DNA from: an uncultured Eubacterium sp.
GTDB taxonomy: Bacteria > Bacillota > Clostridia > Oscillospirales > Acutalibacteraceae
Direction: 5' to 3'
Assembly: GCA_902462495.1 (NCBI GenBank)
Contig: CABQCC010000008.1
Span: 1-26,003 of the forward strand
Length of the DNA: 26,003 nucleotides
Of this stretch, positions 22,568-26,003 are shown one piece after another; within the stretch, counting starts at the first letter, position 1, and every line of letters starts with the position of its first letter. A model generated the notes under the pieces. That model was not told the origin of the DNA. It worked only from the letters and a program-made list of their open reading frames with translations, and made no database searches. The position numbers and the translations under genes are program-made.

Positions 22568-22688
22568 GGCTAATAGTATGTGTGGTAGTTTTGCCACATA
22601 TCAAAAAAGCGTTTTGCCTGTGCTATACCGCACAGAGATTATAAAAGATTAAGACGAGTTTAGTCTTTGCGAAAGGTAGTGAAAAAGA
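22568..22688 (+). promoter_or_regulatory. Structured 5' leader of rpmH with possible leader peptide
   Basis: Three small hairpins follow each other: TGTGG/CCACA (22581-22597), CTGTGC/GCACAG (22618-22635) and AAGAC/GTCTT (22651-22667). A 24-codon open frame runs from ATG 22578 to TAA 22650-22652, preceded by AAGG 8 nt upstream. Whether it is translated is unknown. No known riboswitch class is recognised. Confidence 0.4.
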
Positions 22689-22823
22689 ATGAAGAGAACA
22701 TTTCAACCAAAGAAGAGACATGCACAGAAGGTTCATGGCTTCAGAAAGAGAATGTCAACAAAGAACGGTAGAAAGGTACTTGCTCGCCGTCGTGCAAAGG
22801 GCAGAAAGTCACTTTCTTACTAA
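22689..22823 (+). CDS. rpmH: 50S ribosomal protein L34
   Basis: The 44-residue basic protein begins MKRTFQPKKRHAQKVHGFRK, continues RMSTKNGRKVLARRRAKGRK and ends SLSY, the standard L34 sequence. It is too short for many gene callers. The upstream ribosome site is AAAGG with GGTAGTG, at a rather long distance of about 9-12 nt. It is the first gene of the rpmH-rnpA-yidD-yidC-jag unit, behind a consensus promoter. Confidence 0.97.
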   Translation: MKRTFQPKKRHAQKVHGFRKRMSTKNGRKVLARRRAKGRKSLSY

Positions 22824-22846
22824 TTAGCAAGTAAAGGAACGATTTT

Positions 22847-23191
22847 GTGAAAGGTCAAACCTTAAAGGAAAATAAGGATTTTCGCAGATTGTATTACAGG
22901 GGCAAAAGCGAAGCAAGCTCTGCGCTTGTTACCTACGGAATGAAAAGCCGTAGGGGCGGTGTCCGTTACGGAATAACCACAAGCAAAAAAATTGGCGGTG
23001 CAGTTCAGCGCAACCGTGCTCGCCGAGTTATTCGAGTAGCCTTTAGGAACATTGAGCCACTCATCGAGGGCAGTTGGGATTTTGTTTTTGTTGCAAGAAC
23101 AAGAACAACCGAGTGCAAGGAGGATGTTGTGGAGAGGTCTATGCTCAAGCATATGCAGGCAATAGGTGCTGTTAAGAATGAAGAAGATTAA
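22847..23191 (+). CDS. rnpA: Ribonuclease P protein component
   Basis: RnpA helps the RNase P RNA cut the 5' leader from pre-tRNAs. The 114-residue protein has LKENKDFRRLYYRGK at the start and the RNR motif region AVQRNRARRVIRVAFR, which binds the RNA. It starts with GTG, with AAAGGA 8-9 nt upstream, 23 nt after rpmH. Its end overlaps the start of yidD by 14 nt. Confidence 0.95.
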   Translation: MKGQTLKENKDFRRLYYRGKSEASSALVTYGMKSRRGGVRYGITTSKKIGGAVQRNRARRVIRVAFRNIEPLIEGSWDFVFVARTRTTECKEDVVERSMLKHMQAIGAVKNEED

Positions 23192-23444
23192 CGCTTTTAT
23201 CAAAAAGATTATGATATTTTTGATAAGAACCTATCAGGTGACATTGTCGCCGAGGTTTTCGCACGGTGCTTGCAGATACACACCAACCTGTTCGCAATAT
23301 GCCATCGAGGCAATACAAATTCACGGAATATTCAAGGGCACATTGCTTGCCGTAAGGAGAATATTGCGTTGCAATTCTTTTTTTAAGGGTGGATACGACC
23401 CTGTTCCGATGAAAAAAACAAAGCAAGAGGACAATTATCGGTGA
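23178..23444 (+). CDS. yidD: Membrane protein insertion efficiency factor YidD
   Basis: An 88-residue protein with an N-terminal amphipathic or hydrophobic helix (IKKIMIFLIRTYQ) and the family core SPRFSHGACRYTPTCSQYAI with its conserved Cys residues, followed by GYDPVP. It is thought to aid YidC-dependent insertion and lies just before yidC, as usual. I use the ATG at 23178, with AGGTG about 9 nt upstream; a GTG at 23166 would add four residues with no better site. The start lies inside rnpA and the stop overlaps the yidC GTG. Confidence 0.93.
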   Translation: MKKINAFIKKIMIFLIRTYQVTLSPRFSHGACRYTPTCSQYAIEAIQIHGIFKGTLLAVRRILRCNSFFKGGYDPVPMKKTKQEDNYR

Positions 23445-24433
23445 TAACTACTATTACTATGGCTGTATCAAACGGTATGGGTTTGTTTAAACCGCTGTAC
23501 TGGCTGTTCGGTAAGTGTATGGAAGGTTTGTTGATGCTTTTCAACGACCAATATTTCCTTGCTCTTATTGTGTTCACCATCGTTACCCGTTTGGTATTGT
23601 TTCCATTAAACCTCAAACAGCAAAAAACAATGGCAAAGACATCTCGTCTTCAGCCGAAAATTCAAAAAATTCAAAAGAAGTACGCAAATTCAAACGACCC
23701 GAGAGACCGTCAGAAAATGCAAGAGGAAATGCAGGAGCTTTACAATCGTGAAGGTCATAATCCTATGAATATGGGTTGCGGTCCTATGGTTTTCCAAATG
23801 GTATTTTTGATGGGTATTATCGGTATTATTTACTATCCTATCCAATATATCATCGGCGTTGATATTGCGTCAAACAGTGATGCGATTTTCAAGGCACTCA
23901 ACAAGGTGCACGAAATTAAGGGCAATTATTTCCAGATTGAAATTCTCCAGAATTTCGATATTTACAAGGACGTGCTTGCAAACAAGTTCCCTGAACTTTT
24001 CACTGAGGCGAAGCTTAATGCGATTGCCGACTACAAGGCACATATGTTTATCGGAAACCTTGATATGACTCAAATTCCGAACTTTAAGAACTGGAAAGAC
24101 CCTATAATCATCATCCCAATTCTCTGCTTGGTTACTTCTTTTGGCTCAACACTGTTGTCACAGCAGATTCAGAAAAAGCAAAATCCGGCAGCTGCCGCTC
24201 AAGGTCAGCAGATGATGATTATGATGCTTATGATGCCGTTTTTCTCTTTCTACATCTCATTCAAGGTTTCAGCCGCAGTAGGCTTTTATTGGATTATTTC
24301 CAACCTTGTTGCAACTGCACAGCAGGTGTTTATGGCAAAATTCTTCCCGCCAAAGCGCAATGTTGCCCGTCAAATGATTGAGTCAACTATCGAGCGCCGT
24401 TCGAGAGAAGAAAGCATCAAAAAGACAAAATAA
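23441..24433 (+). CDS. yidC: Membrane protein insertase YidC/OxaA/SpoIIIJ family
   Basis: YidC inserts and folds membrane proteins, alone or with SecYEG. The 330-residue protein starts with GTG overlapping the yidD stop (GTGA), with AGAGGA upstream. Arg50, in FTIVTRLVLFPLN, is the conserved charged residue in the membrane groove. A cytoplasmic coiled hairpin (KTSRLQPKIQKIQKKY through ELYNREGHNP) follows. MMPFFSFYISFKVSAAVGFY and NLVATAQQVFM are the later helices. It is longer than the about 260-residue Bacillus forms because of about 80 extra residues between the second and third helices (about 145-225), predicted outside. I see no lipoprotein signal, unlike SpoIIIJ. Confidence 0.95.
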   Translation: MITTITMAVSNGMGLFKPLYWLFGKCMEGLLMLFNDQYFLALIVFTIVTRLVLFPLNLKQQKTMAKTSRLQPKIQKIQKKYANSNDPRDRQKMQEEMQELYNREGHNPMNMGCGPMVFQMVFLMGIIGIIYYPIQYIIGVDIASNSDAIFKALNKVHEIKGNYFQIEILQNFDIYKDVLANKFPELFTEAKLNAIADYKAHMFIGNLDMTQIPNFKNWKDPIIIIPILCLVTSFGSTLLSQQIQKKQNPAAAAQGQQMMIMMLMMPFFSFYISFKVSAAVGFYWIISNLVATAQQVFMAKFFPPKRNVARQMIESTIERRSREESIKKTK

Positions 24434-24448
24434 ATCGGAGATTTATAT

Positions 24449-25402
24449 ATGATTATAGAAAGAATCGGTTCCGGCAAAACCTTGGAGGACGCTGTTGCCG
24501 CTGCAAAAGCATTGCTTAATGCACCTGTAGGCGCCGACATAAAGACCGAAGTGCTCCAAACAGGAAGCAAAGGTTTTTTAGGCTTTGGCAAAAAGGACTT
24601 TGAGGTTAAGGTTTCTTTCGATGACGGCAAACGCCCTGAAAAGGCAAAAAAACCGACTCCGGAGAAGAAACCGGCACAGCAAAAGCCGGCACAAAAAAAG
24701 CAAGTTGCTCCAAAAAAGCCACAAGCTCCAAAGAAGCAGGAAGCTCCGGCAAAACCTGCTCAGGCGCAAGAGGCAAAGAGCGACCAGCCTAAAAAGGAAT
24801 ATCCAAAGAGCGTAGACCTTGAATATGCAAAGAGCTACTTCTTGACAATCCTTGAGGGCTTAAAGATTGTTGACCCAAAAATTGAAGCGTCTTATGCCGA
24901 GGGCGTTGTAACAATCGACCTTGATTGTGAGGATTACGGAATTGTAATCGGTCACAGAGGCGAAACACTCGACAGCATCCAGTATCTTCTTTCTCTTGTT
25001 ATCAAGAAGAGCACTATGGAATATGTCAGAGTTGTGATTAATGTCGGCAACTACAGAGAAAAGAGAGCTATGACTCTCTCAAATCTTGCAAAGAAAAACG
25101 CTCAAAGAGTTCTTCGCACAGGCAGAAGATACACATTTGAGCCGATGAATCCGTACGAGAGAAGAATTATCCACACAGCAGTGCAGGAAATTGAGGGTGT
25201 TGAATCCCGCTCAATCGGATACAATCAGGACAGACGAGTTGTTCTTGAGCCGACAGGCGGTGCAAAGAGAAACGGAGGCAACGGCGGAAACTATCGCAGA
25301 GGCGGTAGAAATCAGGCTGTAACAAAGGCTCCGGAAAATCACACACCAAAGGCTGACAGAGCAGATTTGCCAAAGTTCGGCAAGATTGAAGTGAATAAAT
25401 AA
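24449..25402 (+). CDS. jag: Jag/KhpB (EloR) RNA-binding protein
   Basis: This cytoplasmic RNA-binding protein is linked to cell elongation and division control in Gram-positive bacteria. The 317 residues hold a Jag-N domain (about 1-55, GKTLEDAVAAAKAL and GSKGFLGFGKKDFEVKV), a low-complexity linker of about 65 residues rich in Lys, Pro, Ala and Gln, a KH domain with GIVIGHRGETLDSIQYLLSL, and an R3H domain with NPYERRIIH. A Gly/Arg/Asn-rich tail follows (GGAKRNGGNGGNYRRGGRN). The linker and tail make it about 100 residues longer than Bacillus Jag. It starts 15 nt after yidC and has a terminator behind it. Confidence 0.95.
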   Translation: MIIERIGSGKTLEDAVAAAKALLNAPVGADIKTEVLQTGSKGFLGFGKKDFEVKVSFDDGKRPEKAKKPTPEKKPAQQKPAQKKQVAPKKPQAPKKQEAPAKPAQAQEAKSDQPKKEYPKSVDLEYAKSYFLTILEGLKIVDPKIEASYAEGVVTIDLDCEDYGIVIGHRGETLDSIQYLLSLVIKKSTMEYVRVVINVGNYREKRAMTLSNLAKKNAQRVLRTGRRYTFEPMNPYERRIIHTAVQEIEGVESRSIGYNQDRRVVLEPTGGAKRNGGNGGNYRRGGRNQAVTKAPENHTPKADRADLPKFGKIEVNK

Positions 25403-25409
25403 GCAGGTG

Positions 25410-25456
25410 AAAGGTGCAGTTACTTATTATTGTAATAGGTATTTTGCACCTTTTTT
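25410..25456 (+). terminator. Intrinsic terminator after jag
   Basis: AAAGGTGCA (25410-25418) pairs with TGCACCTTT (25445-25453), with a long loop that can form a small inner stem (TTAC/GTAA), followed by a T6 tract to 25456. It separates the rpmH-jag unit from mnmE, though read-through is possible as no clear promoter is seen before mnmE. Confidence 0.8.
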
Positions 25457-25487
25457 GCATAAATTTTTAGGAAGTGGGAGAAGGAGT

Positions 25488-26003
25488 ATGTCAACTATTG
25501 CAGCAATAGCAACTGGCAATGCGGCAGGCGGAATCGGTGTAATCAGAATAAGCGGTGACGAGGCAACAGCGGTTGCGGACAGAGTTTTCAAGGCTATGGA
25601 CGGCAGTTTGCTTGCAGACCTCGGCGGATACAGAGCAAAATTCGGCAATGTTATAATCGGCGGTCAACCAAGCGACAATGCGGTTGCACTTGTCTTCAAA
25701 GCTCCAAAATCCTACACGGGTGAGGATGTTGTGGAAATCAGCGTCCACGGCGGACTTCTTATAGTTCAAAAAACCTTGGAAGCCGTGCTTGATGCAGGTG
25801 CAAAGCCTGCCGAGGCGGGCGAATTTACAAAGAGGGCGTTCCTCAACGGCAAAATGGATTTGACACAGGCGGAATCGGTGGCAAGCCTGATTTCCGCACA
25901 GGGCGAAGCAGGAATGAAAGCCTCTTTTAATGCCTTGCAGGGTTCTTTGAGCGATAAGATTAATTCGGTGCTCCAAAAATTGCTTGATATGTCGGCGCTT
26001 ATG
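25488..26003 (+). CDS. mnmE: tRNA modification GTPase MnmE, N-terminal part (3' cut by window end)
   Basis: MnmE, with MnmG, builds the 5-carboxymethylaminomethyl group on wobble uridine of several tRNAs. The 172 visible codons cover the folate-binding N-terminal domain and the start of the helical domain: STIAAIATGNAAGGIGVIR, SYTGEDVVEISVHGG, and GEFTKRAFLNGKMDLTQAE. Many MnmE proteins have Cys where this one has Val in EISVHGG. The G domain and the C-terminal Cys lie beyond the window (usual length about 450-460 residues). AAGGAG lies right before the start (25481-25486) with a further GGGAG upstream. Its place after jag is the usual Firmicute order. Confidence 0.95.
   Translation, partial: MSTIAAIATGNAAGGIGVIRISGDEATAVADRVFKAMDGSLLADLGGYRAKFGNVIIGGQPSDNAVALVFKAPKSYTGEDVVEISVHGGLLIVQKTLEAVLDAGAKPAEAGEFTKRAFLNGKMDLTQAESVASLISAQGEAGMKASFNALQGSLSDKINSVLQKLLDMSALM

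Noticed and set aside
22949..22972. Sequence like the family 1 repeat (CCGTAGGGGCGGTG) within rnpA
   Set aside because: It encodes the normal SRRGGVRYG region of RnpA and lacks the palindromic half, so the likeness is probably chance.

Overview
The window looks like the replication-origin region of a low-GC Firmicute, most likely a gut Clostridia of the Ruminococcaceae/Oscillospiraceae type. This is inferred from the Gram-positive set dnaA-dnaN-yaaA-recF-remB-gyrB-gyrA, the block rpmH-rnpA-yidD-yidC-jag-mnmE, a beta-glucosidase with the swapped domain order known from Ruminococcus albus and Butyrivibrio, and purine-rich Shine-Dalgarno sites. TGA is used as a stop codon (for example in recF and yidD). 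I see no tRNA, rRNA, CRISPR array, IS element or prophage gene.

Layout. (1) 1-4292, plus strand: the end of a ClC-type chloride channel/exchanger with an RCK-C domain, a family 3 beta-glucosidase, a 344-bp intergenic stretch with two dispersed repeat families and a strong promoter, then class II fructose-bisphosphate aldolase with a terminator. (2) 4291-7933, minus strand: a small membrane peptide gene, a compact folate operon in the order folE-folP-folB-folK, and a membrane-anchored degenerate LCP-like protein. (3) 7934-8258: two divergent sigma-A promoters and a hairpin in the dnaA leader. The rest (about 7996-8105) is AT-rich and I see nothing definable in it. (4) 8259-17289, plus strand: dnaA, a 464-bp origin region, then dnaN-yaaA-recF-remB-gyrB-gyrA, tightly packed with two 11-nt overlaps. 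The origin has five same-strand DnaA boxes, a GC-rich patch and DnaA-trios. (5) 17323-22470: an accessory stretch with an LCP transferase, a histidine phosphatase, an XRE regulator, MTA/SAH nucleosidase and a VanZ-like membrane protein on mixed strands, separated by palindromic repeats. (6) 22533-26003, plus strand: consensus promoter, structured leader, rpmH-rnpA-yidD-yidC-jag, terminator, and the first 172 codons of mnmE.

How the genes work together: the core is replication initiation (DnaA, oriC), the sliding clamp, recombination repair and DNA gyrase. Near it are envelope functions (two LCP-family proteins, YidC insertase, Jag RNA-binding regulator), tetrahydrofolate synthesis, and sugar use (beta-glucosidase, aldolase). 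I found no clearly new multi-gene system. The most interesting items are the complete origin signature, the rpmH block lying co-oriented with and downstream of gyrA, two structured repeat families placed just after stop codons, a probable LCP pseudoenzyme next to dnaA, and natural substitutions at quinolone-contact positions of both gyrase subunits.
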